Below are positions 16,885-24,309 of a stretch of 64,000 nt of DNA, piece by piece (position 1 is the first letter of the stretch; each line of letters opens with the position of its first letter). The notes under the pieces are model-generated. The model saw nothing but the letters and a program-made list of their open reading frames with translations. It did not search any database and was not told the DNA's origin. Source of the DNA: Halomarina oriensis (lineage in GTDB: Archaea; Halobacteriota; Halobacteria; Halobacteriales; Haloarculaceae). The position numbers and the translations under genes are program-made. The stretch covers positions 1-64,000 of the forward strand of contig NZ_WSZK01000014.1 in NCBI RefSeq assembly GCF_009791395.1, read 5' to 3'.

Positions 16885-16969
16885 GCGGGAGTGGCCGAGT
16901 CTGGCCAAAGGCGGCGGACTTAAGATCCGCTCTCTCAGGAGTTCGTGGGTTCGAATCCTACCTCCCGCA
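16885..16969 (+). tRNA. tRNA-Leu (anticodon UAA)
   Basis: 85 nt type II tRNA. The acceptor stem pairs GCGGGAG (16885-16891) with CTCCCGC (16962-16968), with discriminator A at 16969. The anticodon stem GCGGA/TCCGC encloses loop CTTAAGA, so the anticodon is TAA (16921-16923). A long variable arm follows, then T-stem GTGGG/CCTAC with loop TTCGAAT. CCA is not encoded. No intron. As in other archaea, G15 in the D-loop would be a site for archaeosine, made by the ArcS/RaSEA enzymes of this window. Confidence 0.95.
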
Positions 16970-17222
16970 TTCTTCCGCACGAACGGCCGTGAGTGCGGGC
17001 AATCGGGAGCGTAGGATCCGAAGTAGGGGGTTCGAGCCATCGCTCCGGCCGCGACACGAGCTCTTGCCACGCCACCGTCCACCACCGACTCGGGGACGGC
17101 ACGGACGGCGAGGGGACCGGTGTCACCGACCGCCGACGTAGTCGGTGTTCGACGAACGCGGCGTCGGAAAAGGTGGTCTCGGCCCCCCGACGGTCACGAG
17201 GCCGCCGCGGGGTCGGTCGTGA
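16970..17222. other. Gene-poor stretch after tRNA-Leu
   Basis: No convincing gene. It contains a 6-bp inverted repeat, GGAGCG at 17006-17011 and CGCTCC at 17041-17046, with a TψC-like GGTTCGAGCC inside. This could be a worn tRNA relic or chance. Reading frames here lack family features. Confidence 0.4.
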
Positions 17223-17333
17223 CTACGACGACCGTCGGAGTCGTCGGACTCCCTTTCGGAGCAGTCTGAGGACGGTGAGGATGCTCGACGCGTAGTACGC
17301 GAGTCTGAACAGTTTGCCGATTCGTGACGCCAT
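17223..17333 (-). CDS. Possible 36-residue basic protein
   Basis: ATG at 17333 opens a 36-codon frame: MASRIGKLFRLAYYASSILT followed by a Leu/Arg-rich tail (VLRLLRKGVRRLRRSS). It is one amphipathic or membrane-associated helix with strongly basic end, unusual among the acidic proteins of this genome. Support is limited to composition and codon use; no homologue recognised. Confidence 0.4.
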   Translation of the reverse strand: MASRIGKLFRLAYYASSILTVLRLLRKGVRRLRRSS

Positions 17334-17431
17334 GGCTCCTCGTTGTGTGGCCGCCGGCAACAGTCTGTGGCTTTCGTGGTGAGCGACCGGTCGCGCTGAC
17401 CTTTTCCGTCACAGCGGCCTACCCGGTGGTG

Positions 17432-17941
17432 ATGAGTGACCTCCCGGAGCAGGCGCGGCGGGCGTTCGACGGCCACGACGCGTTCAGCGAGGCCGACGAG
17501 GGGTACGAACTACAGACGACGGCGTTCGGGGGACGCGTCACCGCCGAGGAGACGGAGGGGTGGGCGCTCCGGTACGCGCTCACCGTCGGCGTCCCGACAC
17601 TCGACGCGGCCGTCGAGGAGGACGTCGGCGAGCATCTGGAGGAGGGCTGGTTCGAGACGTACGAACTCAGACTCGAAGACGCGCCGGGAGCGGTCCGGGA
17701 CTCGGTGGACCTGGAGGGAATCGACGTCCGGACCGAGGACGGGGACGCCGTCGCCACGTTCACCTTCACGTTCGGGAACGCCGACCGAGCGCCGGACGTG
17801 GCCAAGGCCATCGCGGAGTACGTCGAAGGGACGTACATGGAGGGCATCGTGCCGGGGTTCACTTACCGGCCGCCCGTCGCGGGGCTGCTCTCGAAGGCCC
17901 GGCAGGGCGAGGACGGCGGGAGCGGACCGATGCCGCTCTGA
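17432..17941 (+). CDS. Haloarchaeal protein of unknown function (DUF5813-like)
   Basis: 169 aa. Starts SDLPEQARRAFDGHDAF; the centre has RYALTVGVPTLDAAVEED and LEEGWFETYELRLEDAP, followed by a strand-rich stretch (AVATFTFTFG) and GIVPGFTYRPPVAGLL. This matches my memory of the haloarchaea-specific DUF5813 family, with no assigned function. No membrane segment. The upstream in-frame extension is rejected because a normal ATG follows it and the extension lacks similarity. Confidence 0.75.
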   Translation: MSDLPEQARRAFDGHDAFSEADEGYELQTTAFGGRVTAEETEGWALRYALTVGVPTLDAAVEEDVGEHLEEGWFETYELRLEDAPGAVRDSVDLEGIDVRTEDGDAVATFTFTFGNADRAPDVAKAIAEYVEGTYMEGIVPGFTYRPPVAGLLSKARQGEDGGSGPMPL

Positions 17942-17974
17942 GGGCGTCTGTTCGGCGAGGAGGGCGACGGTCGG

Positions 17975-18652
17975 TCAGGCCGTCGCGGCGGTCGCGCTCT
18001 GCCCGACGATAATCTGACGGACGTCCGAGAGCGCCTCGAAGTCGGCGATGACGACGACTCGGTCGCCCAGTTCGAGGGAGGCGTCGGAGTCGGGGAGTCC
18101 GACCGACTGGCCCCGCTTGCCGAAGCCGAGCAGTTTCGAGTCCGCCGGCAGTTCGAGTTCCGAGAGCGTGTAGCCACGCATCGGGGACTCCTCGGTGACC
18201 GTGAGTTCGACGAGTTGGATGTTCTGAGCGACGTCGGCGATGGCACGGACCGTCCCGCCCATCAGCGCGTTCTTCGCCGCTATCGCGCCGAGTCGTTCGG
18301 GGTAGATGACCTCGTCGACGTCGCTGGCGTACTTGCTGAGGATGTACTCGCGGTAGTCGTTGTCCACCCGGAGGACCGTGCGACAGCCGTAGGCCTTCCC
18401 GACCATGCACGCGACGAGGTTGACCGTCACGTCACCGGAGAGTGCCGCGAGGCCGTCGGCTTCCTCGATACCGACCGCGACGAGGTCGCTCTCGCTCGAC
18501 CCGTCACCCTCGACGATCTCGAACTCCTCGTCGGGCGACCGCTCGGCACGGCCGCTGTCGTACTCGACGACGGTGACGTCGTGGCCCTCCTGCGTCAACA
18601 CGCGCGCCGTCCGACGGCCGACACGCCCAGCACCCACGATAACAAATCGCAT
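17975..18652 (-). CDS. trkA: TrkA-type potassium channel/transporter regulatory subunit
   Basis: 225 aa. N-terminal RCK/TrkA_N Rossmann domain: VIVGAGRVGRRTARVL (G-x-G-x2-G), the acidic end of strand two in VVEYDSG, and VEGDGSSESDL, so it should bind NAD(H) or ATP. The C-terminal TrkA_C domain runs from about residue 145 (VELTVTEESPMRGYTL to GDRVVVIADFEAL). These cytoplasmic subunits gate K+ uptake, central to osmotic balance in haloarchaea. The membrane subunit (TrkH) is not adjacent. Confidence 0.9.
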   Translation of the reverse strand: MRFVIVGAGRVGRRTARVLTQEGHDVTVVEYDSGRAERSPDEEFEIVEGDGSSESDLVAVGIEEADGLAALSGDVTVNLVACMVGKAYGCRTVLRVDNDYREYILSKYASDVDEVIYPERLGAIAAKNALMGGTVRAIADVAQNIQLVELTVTEESPMRGYTLSELELPADSKLLGFGKRGQSVGLPDSDASLELGDRVVVIADFEALSDVRQIIVGQSATAATA

Positions 18653-18675
18653 GATTGTTCATCCGGGCCATCCCG

Positions 18676-18707
18676 TATAACTGTATCCCCGGCGGCGAAA
18701 TTTTACC
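18676..18707. promoter_or_regulatory. Divergent promoters of trkA and the 18730 gene
   Basis: On the minus strand GTTATACGGG (18676-18685) is about 29 nt before the trkA ATG. On the plus strand GAAATTTTACC (18697-18707) is about 28 nt before the ATG at 18730. Both spacings indicate leaderless transcripts leaving a 77-bp gap in opposite directions. Confidence 0.6.
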
Positions 18708-18729
18708 CTCCGTCGCACTACGGCGGGGT

Positions 18730-19035
18730 ATGGACGAGTCGAGTGAAACCCACGACGGTACGACCGAGGAGACGGTTCGAGTGTGGCTGGTCGAGCGAAC
18801 GTACTCCGACGACGAACAGAACCTCATCGTCCTCACCTACGCGACGCCGGACGGACGGCGCGACTTCCGCAAGGAGCGTGCCCTGACGAGTTTCAGCGAC
18901 GACCGGCCGACGACGGCCGCCCTCGACGTGTCGCCGACCGACCTCGGGACCGTCTCGGACGAGGAGACGCGAGAGCAGTACGCCGCGGAAATCGAGCGTC
19001 TCCGCGAGCAGTACGGCCCGGACGACGCCATCTGA
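18730..19035 (+). CDS. Small acidic haloarchaeal protein of unknown function
   Basis: 101 aa. After a disordered acidic start comes VRVWLVERTYSDDEQNLIVL, TYATPDGRRDFRKERALTSF and an acidic C-terminal helix (REQYAAEIERLREQYG). No membrane segment or metal motif. The strand-rich centre could be a small binding domain, but I recognise no characterised family. The leaderless promoter supports the start. Confidence 0.75.
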   Translation: MDESSETHDGTTEETVRVWLVERTYSDDEQNLIVLTYATPDGRRDFRKERALTSFSDDRPTTAALDVSPTDLGTVSDEETREQYAAEIERLREQYGPDDAI

Positions 19036-19062
19036 GCGACGGTGGGCGGCGAGTGCGCGCGG

Positions 19063-20082
19063 TCAGTGCCGCGAGCGGACGAACTCGCGCTGTTCGCGGA
19101 CACGTGGCGGGAGGTCCTCGTAGAGGTGGTCGAACACGTCGTCGGGGTCGGCGGTCTCGGTCTCCTCGACGTGGTCGACGGCGTCGGCGACCTCTTCGGT
19201 CGCCGCCTCGCGCAACTCCTCGACGGTGTCTTCGTCGACGACGCCCGACTCGGTGAGGTACTCGACGTAGCGTTCGACGGGGTCGCGGGTCCGCCACTCG
19301 GGGAGGTCGGGGTCGTCGTCGCGGTACTTCGAGGGGTCGTCGCTCGTCGTGTGTGGGCCCTGCCGGTAGGTGAGGCTCTCGACGAGGACGGGCGTCCCGT
19401 CGCGGGCGACGTCCATCGCCGCCGAGACGACCTTGCGGACCGCGAGCGGGTCCATCCCGTCGACCTGCACGCCCTCGATGCCGTAGGCGTCGGCTTTCAC
19501 CGCGATGGAGTCGCTGGCGGTCTGTCTGTTCTGCGGGGTGGAGATGGCCCAGTGGTTGTTCTCACAGAAGAAGACGACCGGCGCGTCGAAGACGCCCGCG
19601 AAGTTGACGCCCTCGTGGAAGTCGCCCTCGCTGGTCGCGCCGTCGCCGAAGTAACAGAGCGTGGCGCTCTCGTCGTCCTCGCGGTAGTTCTGTGCCATCC
19701 CGATACCGGCGGCGTGGGGAATCTGGGAGGCGATAGGGACGGCCTGCGGGAGGACGTTCAGGTCGTGGTCCGAAGCGTACTCGGCGTGGCCACGGCGGAA
19801 GGCGAGGATATCGCTCATCGGCACGCCACGGGCCAGTTGCATCGCGTTCGAGCGGTACGTCGGCACCAGCCAGTCGCCCTCGCGCATGGCGTGGGCGGCC
19901 CCGACCTGCGAGGCCTCCTGGCCCTGGAACGGTGGGTAGCCGGACATCCAGCCACGCCGCTGGAGGGCGAGCGCTCGTTCGTCGAACCGTCGGGCACGGA
20001 CCACGTCGCGGAGCAGGTCGAGCGCCGCCGCCTCCTCGAACCCCGTCTCGGAGAACGGACGCTCTGCGATGACCTGATGCAT
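19063..20082 (-). CDS. 2-oxoacid dehydrogenase E1 component, alpha subunit (orphan)
   Basis: 339 aa. Thiamine diphosphate motif GDGATSEGDFHEG...ENN (about residues 160-185) is complete, with SAAMDVARDGTPVLVE and YRQGPHTTSDDPSKYR, the region phosphorylated in mitochondrial homologues. The alpha subunit works only with a beta subunit (and E2/E3) to oxidise pyruvate or branched-chain 2-oxoacids. None of these is next to it: the upstream neighbour is divergent and the downstream one convergent. ATG 20082 (HQVIAERPFSE) is preferred over an upstream in-frame start with unlike sequence. Confidence 0.87.
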   Translation of the reverse strand: MHQVIAERPFSETGFEEAAALDLLRDVVRARRFDERALALQRRGWMSGYPPFQGQEASQVGAAHAMREGDWLVPTYRSNAMQLARGVPMSDILAFRRGHAEYASDHDLNVLPQAVPIASQIPHAAGIGMAQNYREDDESATLCYFGDGATSEGDFHEGVNFAGVFDAPVVFFCENNHWAISTPQNRQTASDSIAVKADAYGIEGVQVDGMDPLAVRKVVSAAMDVARDGTPVLVESLTYRQGPHTTSDDPSKYRDDDPDLPEWRTRDPVERYVEYLTESGVVDEDTVEELREAATEEVADAVDHVEETETADPDDVFDHLYEDLPPRVREQREFVRSRH

Positions 20083-20165
20083 ACGCCGACGGTGACGGGA
20101 GGAGACGAAAGTGGTTGCGGTGTGACTCCCCGAAGACACTTATCAGCCGAGTTGAACGTAGGGGT

Positions 20166-20765
20166 ATGTCGCCCTCCCGTCGCGCCGTCGTTCGGCACGC
20201 TGTCGGCGTCCTCTCGCTCGCCACGCTCGCCGGGTGTACGAACGACGACACGCCCGCCACCCGGTCGTCGAGTGGCCCCCCGACGAGCGCAGTACCGACC
20301 GACACCGAGACGACACGGCCACCGACGACGGTGCTGACCGAGACACCCGTCGTCGCGTACGACGACCTCACGGCCAGTGAACGGTCGACGTTCGACCGGG
20401 CGCTCGCCGCCGGTGGTCGCGTCGAATCGTACCACCCGGTCGGTCGGTTCGACGAGCGAACGCTGGTTCGCCACGAGGGCACCGTCTCCGTTGCCGTGTC
20501 GAGGGACAGTGGCCGAAACGAGGCGGAGTATCGACTCACGGCCGCTCCGTCGTCGTCGACGCCCGACGACGAACCGGTGCCGTTCGAGGACCTCTCGGCG
20601 GAGGCACGGACGGCCGTCGAGGCGGCCATCGACGACGAGTACGTCACGGAGACGATGCCGAACGTATCGAGTGACCTCGTGGTCTACGAGAGTGAGACGT
20701 ACACGCTGTCCGTGACCGTCGCCGACCGTCGACTCTGGGTGCTCACCGTGAGGCCCGTCGAGTGA
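20166..20765 (+). CDS. Exported lipoprotein with YD-L...FD-AL motif
   Basis: 199 aa. N-terminus SRRAVVRHAVGVLSLATLAGC carries a twin-Arg and a lipobox (LAGC), so Tat export and lipid anchoring are likely. A Thr/Pro/Ser-rich linker follows. Then comes VVAYDDLTASERSTFDRALAAGG, a motif shared with the proteins at 21851 and 22364, and a repeat of the same idea (VPFEDLSAEARTAVEAAID). Role unknown; presumably an extracellular binding module. Start ATG 20166 gives the proper signal sequence. Confidence 0.75.
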   Translation: MSPSRRAVVRHAVGVLSLATLAGCTNDDTPATRSSSGPPTSAVPTDTETTRPPTTVLTETPVVAYDDLTASERSTFDRALAAGGRVESYHPVGRFDERTLVRHEGTVSVAVSRDSGRNEAEYRLTAAPSSSTPDDEPVPFEDLSAEARTAVEAAIDDEYVTETMPNVSSDLVVYESETYTLSVTVADRRLWVLTVRPVE

Positions 20766-20819
20766 CCGTGCGACGGCGAGAGTCGATACCCCGAAGTGTC
20801 CGCCGCTCGTAGTTCGGAT

Positions 20820-21155
20820 ATGGTCTCGCTCGCCGGCGTCGTCGGAACGCTGGTCCTCGTCGGTCTCAACACCGCCATCGCCGCCTTGCTGACACGGTTC
20901 TTCCGGGTCCGTCTCGACACCCGCTGGGGGCCGGTGGTGTTCACGCTGTTCATCACCCCCGTCGTCCTCATCGCCCCGACGCTCCTGCTCGGGTCGGTGG
21001 TCCCGCCCGTCTTCGAGAGTCCGGCGGCACTCATCGCTATCGCGCTCCTCCTCCCACTGACGATGGGCGTCGCGTTCGACTACCTCTGGATGCCCAGTCC
21101 CGACGAGGTGGACCTGCCGACCGACTACCGCCAGGAGAACTCGCCGCGGCGCTGA
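20820..21155 (+). CDS. Small multi-pass membrane protein
   Basis: 111 aa with three clear hydrophobic segments (LAGVVGTLVLVGLNTAIAAL, VVFTLFITPVVLIAPTLLLG, ALIAIALLLPLTMGVAFDYL) and a polar tail (DEVDLPTDYRQEN). No motif that reveals function. It is convergent with the dTMP kinase gene, 16 bp apart. Confidence 0.75.
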   Translation: MVSLAGVVGTLVLVGLNTAIAALLTRFFRVRLDTRWGPVVFTLFITPVVLIAPTLLLGSVVPPVFESPAALIAIALLLPLTMGVAFDYLWMPSPDEVDLPTDYRQENSPRR

Positions 21156-21171
21156 CGTCCGTTCGCGGTCG

Positions 21172-21762
21172 CTACCGCACGCCGTCCAGAATCCGCTCGA
21201 ACGCCTCTTCGACGTCCGCTACGACCGCTTCGGGCGACTGCTCGGCGTCGACCCGGACGAACCGTTCGGGCTGGTAGTCGATGAGCGTCTCGTAGTTGCT
21301 CTGGACGGCCCCGAGGTAGCCCGCCGTCTCGAACTTGTCCGTCGCGCCCGCACGCTCCGCGCCCACCTGCGGGTCGACGTCGAAGTACACCGTCGCGTCC
21401 GGCGGTCGGGTGAACGGCTGGTGAATCCCACGGACGTACTCCATCGGGCGCTTGAGTTCGCCCGCGAGGCTCGCGCCCTGGTAGGCGTACCGCGAGTCGG
21501 AGTAGCGGTCCGAAATGACGAGTTCGTCGTCGTCGAGCGCGGGTTCGACGACCCGCGAGAGGTGGTCGGCGTGGTCGGCGGTGTAGAGGAACAGTTCGGC
21601 AATGGGGTCGGCGTCGTCCGTGTCGAGCGACCGCCGGACGGCCTCCCCGTACCAGGAGTCGGTCGGTTCGTGGGTGAACACCGCGTCGGGGTAGACGTCG
21701 TGGAGCGCCTCCCACGCGGTGGTCTTGCCGGAGCCGTCGATGCCCTCCAGCGTGATGAGCAT
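21172..21762 (-). CDS. tmk: Thymidylate kinase
   Basis: 196 aa. Starts [15 protein letters not shown] (P-loop, residues 7-14), has the DR-Y motif ([15 protein letters not shown]) and a [11 protein letters not shown] strand; lid region around [10 protein letters not shown]. It phosphorylates dTMP to dTDP for DNA synthesis. ATG 21762 is chosen because the P-loop must lie close to the N-terminus; the longer in-frame extension is rejected. Length is slightly short of bacterial Tmk, as in other haloarchaea. Confidence 0.9.
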   Translation of the reverse strand: MLITLEGIDGSGKTTAWEALHDVYPDAVFTHEPTDSWYGEAVRRSLDTDDADPIAELFLYTADHADHLSRVVEPALDDDELVISDRYSDSRYAYQGASLAGELKRPMEYVRGIHQPFTRPPDATVYFDVDPQVGAERAGATDKFETAGYLGAVQSNYETLIDYQPERFVRVDAEQSPEAVVADVEEAFERILDGVR

Positions 21763-21850
21763 AGGTGGCGTTCCCCGGCGGCCGACGTAAACACGGTGAT
21801 TGGTCCCCGCTCTCCAGAAAGGACTTATCGAGCGGTCGACCAGTTCGGCT

Positions 21851-22309
21851 ATGTCCACCACCGCTCGGTTCCTCCGACTCCTCGGGAGCGCGATACTCGT
21901 CTGTGGACTCCTCAGCGCCGCCGGCGGTGTCGTCCTCGCCGAGACGGACGACTGCGAACCACTGTCGGGGGTCGACGTCGTTCGGCTGGGTCCCGACGAG
22001 GACGGTCGAACGACCGAAATGCACCAGTACGACGAGTTGAGCGAGCGGGAGCGACGGACGTTCGACGAGGCACTCGCCGACCTGCGTGCCAGCGGTGACG
22101 GCTCCGGTTCGATCTACGGAGCGGACGTCTACACCGGGGACCTCGGTGGCACCGTCGTTCACGAGGGAGTTCGGTACGAGGTCGTTCGGGTCGCTGGTGA
22201 CTGCCCGGACGTCGGTGTCCTCCCGATGCTCGGCGGTGCGGTCGGCTCCGTCCTCGGTCTCCTCGTCCTCGCGGTGAGCCTGCTGTGGAACCGGTGGGAC
22301 CGTCGGTGA
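21851..22309 (+). CDS. Two-span membrane protein with external domain, YD-L...FD-AL motif
   Basis: 152 aa. An N-terminal hydrophobic segment ([24 protein letters not shown]), an external domain with [19 protein letters not shown] and [19 protein letters not shown], and a C-terminal membrane span ([19 protein letters not shown]). Two cysteines (DDC near residue 35, DC near 118) could form a disulfide outside. It is a clear paralogue of the next gene and shares its motif with the lipoprotein at 20166. Function unknown. Confidence 0.78.
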   Translation: MSTTARFLRLLGSAILVCGLLSAAGGVVLAETDDCEPLSGVDVVRLGPDEDGRTTEMHQYDELSERERRTFDEALADLRASGDGSGSIYGADVYTGDLGGTVVHEGVRYEVVRVAGDCPDVGVLPMLGGAVGSVLGLLVLAVSLLWNRWDRR

Positions 22310-22363
22310 CTGTCGTTCGACGCCCTCCAGAACCTACTTCTCAATCGAGACGACGGTTCGTCC

Positions 22364-22807
22364 ATGGGTCTCCTCGCTCGCGTCGGCCTCCTCGTCGGTC
22401 TGGTCGTCCTCCTCTGCGGTGTCGTCGTCGCCGGAACCGGCTACGCCGCCCACTCGAACGACTGTGACACCATGCTGCGCGTCACGATTCAGCCGTTCGA
22501 CTCGAACGTGACCGTCGACGGCCCGACGCGGCAGTACGACGGATTGAGCGTGGCCCAGCAGCACGCCTTCGACGACGCGCACCGACGGCTCGACGCTGGC
22601 GAGGCCGCCACCGCGACGAGCGGGTCCTACGACGTCGCGTCGATGGCGGGTGTCGTCGTCCACGAGGGGACGCGCTACGCGGTGACGGAGTCCGTCGAGC
22701 AGTGTGGCACCTCCGGCGTGTTCGGGCTGGTCGTCGGTGGGGTCGGGTCGCTCGTCGGCGTCGTGACGTTCGTCGTGAGCTACGTCGCGGGTCGGTACGG
22801 CGGCTGA
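22364..22807 (+). CDS. Paralogue of the preceding membrane protein
   Basis: 147 aa with the same plan: N-terminal span (VGLLVGLVVLLCGVVVAGTGYA), SNDC cysteine, QYDGLSVAQQHAFDDAHRRL motif, AGVVVHEGTRYAVTESVEQC, and a C-terminal span (GLVVGGVGSLVGVVTFVVSYVAG). The two paired cysteines are kept at the same places. The 54-bp spacing and shared order suggest a tandem duplication that has since diverged. Confidence 0.78.
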   Translation: MGLLARVGLLVGLVVLLCGVVVAGTGYAAHSNDCDTMLRVTIQPFDSNVTVDGPTRQYDGLSVAQQHAFDDAHRRLDAGEAATATSGSYDVASMAGVVVHEGTRYAVTESVEQCGTSGVFGLVVGGVGSLVGVVTFVVSYVAGRYGG

Positions 22808-22878
22808 GTCGGCCCGTTCGTGTCGCGTGAGAGTCGGGTGGCCGGAAGCGATTTACTCGCGTCTCACCCTGTGGACGT

Positions 22879-23082
22879 ATGCCCTCGCTCGAACGACTGT
22901 TTCGCACGGTGGGCGGTGTCGGCCTCGTTGCCGGTGTCGTCGTGACCATCTACGGGTTCACCGCCAGCGTGGACGTCGTCGCCATGCTCGCGGGCGTCTT
23001 CGTCGCGTTCGTCGGTCTCTCGTTGCTGGTCGCCGGCGTCCTCTGGCCGCGGTTCGAGGGACCGGACGGTCCCGGCGCGTGA
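22879..23082 (+). CDS. 67-residue two-span membrane protein
   Basis: Two hydrophobic segments (GGVGLVAGVVVTIYGFTASV and VAMLAGVFVAFVGLSLLVAGVLW) joined by a short loop, then FEGPDGPGA. Same strand as the two membrane paralogues just upstream, perhaps one transcription unit. No family recognised. Confidence 0.65.
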   Translation: MPSLERLFRTVGGVGLVAGVVVTIYGFTASVDVVAMLAGVFVAFVGLSLLVAGVLWPRFEGPDGPGA

Positions 23083-23172
23083 CGACGACCGGCGACGGCC
23101 GGTCGGTCGCCGGTCGTCGTCTATCCTGCCGCCCGAGCTAGGTTTACAGTGCCGGCGAGCGATAGTGACGGT

Positions 23173-24108
23173 ATGCGAGTTCTCGTAGTCGGCGGGACGG
23201 GCTTCGTCGGAACGGCACTCTGTCGAGAGTTGAACGACCGTGGCCACACCGTCACGGCGCTGTCGCGGTCACCGGACGACGACGACCTCCCGACGGAGGT
23301 CGAGACGGTGATGGGCGACGTCACCGCCTACGACTCCATCGAGGGGGCGTTCGAGGGCCAGGACGTCGTGGTGAACCTCGTCGCACTCTCGCCGCTGTTC
23401 CGGCCCGACGGCGGCTACGACAAGCACTTCGAGGTCCACCTCGGTGGCACCGAGAACGTCGTGGCGGCCGCCGAGGAACACGGCGTCCCGAAACTCGTCC
23501 AGCAGAGCGCGCTCGGTGCGGACCCCGACGGCGACACCGCCTACATCGCCTCGAAGGGTCAGGCCGAACAGGTGGTCCGCGACTCGGACCTGGCCACCGT
23601 CGTCATGCGGCCGTCGGTCATCTTCGGCGAGGGTGGCGAGTTCGTCTCGTTCACGAAGAAACTCGCCGTTCGGCCGGCAGCGCCGCTGCCGGGCGGTGGC
23701 GACACGCGCTTCCAACCCATCTGGCTCGGCGACTTCACGCCGATGCTCGCCGACTGCGTTGAAGGAACTTCAACGGGCAACCGGAACTCGGGGAGGTCCG
23801 GTGACTGCGTCGAGGACGACGAACACGTCGGCCACGAGTACGACGTCGGCGGCCCCGAGGTGCTCACGCTCGCGGACGTGGCGAAGATGGCCCACCGCGC
23901 CGACGGCAACTCCTTCACGCCGCTACCGCTCCCGATGGCACTCGCCGACATTGGTCTCGGGGTGCTCGGGGCCGTCGGCGGGCCGATGGGTCGAGACCAG
24001 GCGCGTTCGCTGCGCATGGACAACACCGTCGCGGACAACGACGTCACGGCGTTCGGCTACGACGAGGCCGACCTCAAGACGCTCGGGGAGTACCTCGGCC
24101 TGTCCTGA
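23173..24108 (+). CDS. NDUFA9-like NAD(P)-binding atypical SDR, with a 17-residue insertion
   Basis: 311 aa. Rossmann start MRVLVVGGTGFVGTALCREL, the ALSRSP end of strand two, VVNLVALSPLF and the YIASKGQAEQVV active-site-like stretch place it with the extended/atypical SDRs related to complex I subunit NDUFA9. An insertion duplicates DCVE: LADCVE, then GTSTGNRNSGRSG, then DCVEDDEHVG. It is encoded by 51 bp bounded by direct repeats and containing two hairpins, and it keeps the frame. The enzyme is probably still made, as the insert lies in a surface loop before YDVGGPEVLTL. Confidence 0.85.
   Translation: MRVLVVGGTGFVGTALCRELNDRGHTVTALSRSPDDDDLPTEVETVMGDVTAYDSIEGAFEGQDVVVNLVALSPLFRPDGGYDKHFEVHLGGTENVVAAAEEHGVPKLVQQSALGADPDGDTAYIASKGQAEQVVRDSDLATVVMRPSVIFGEGGEFVSFTKKLAVRPAAPLPGGGDTRFQPIWLGDFTPMLADCVEGTSTGNRNSGRSGDCVEDDEHVGHEYDVGGPEVLTLADVAKMAHRADGNSFTPLPLPMALADIGLGVLGAVGGPMGRDQARSLRMDNTVADNDVTAFGYDEADLKTLGEYLGLS
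23752..23813. repeat. 51-bp in-frame insertion with direct repeats and two hairpins
   Basis: GACTGCGTTGA (23752-23762) recurs as GACTGCGTCGA (23803-23813), exactly 51 bp apart. Between them are two inverted repeats: arms CGTTGAAG and CTTCAACG around GAA (23757-23775), and ACCGGA and TCCGGT around 11 bases (23780-23802). The structure resembles a tiny mobile element with an 11-bp target duplication (one mismatch), or a slipped duplication. Confidence 0.7.
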
Positions 24109-24110
24109 AG

Positions 24111-24140
24111 CGCCGACCCGCGCCGACCCGCGCCGACCCG
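24111..24140. repeat. Three tandem copies of a 10-bp unit
   Basis: CGCCGACCCG occurs three times in direct succession just after the stop of the NDUFA9-like gene; a fourth copy is begun and degenerates. Not coding. Confidence 0.8.
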
Positions 24141-24258
24141 CGTCGTCTCGACGTGAGCCCCGCCTGTCGGCCGCCCTGCGGCGGCTACGGTCCCCTCGTG
24201 TGTCGGTGGGAGGACCGGCCAGCGACGAAACCAGGTCGCTGACAGGTTTGCTCACGCT

Positions 24259-24283
24259 ACTATTCTAGTAACAAGAGTTAACC
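24259..24283 (+). promoter_or_regulatory. AT-rich promoter region of cetZ
   Basis: The most AT-rich stretch nearby (ACTATTCTAGTA, then GAGTTAAC) ends about 27-31 nt before the cetZ ATG at 24310, suited to a TATA box and short or no leader. Confidence 0.5.
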
Positions 24284-24309
24284 CACGTTGCCCAAACCGT
24301 GGAGCAAGG

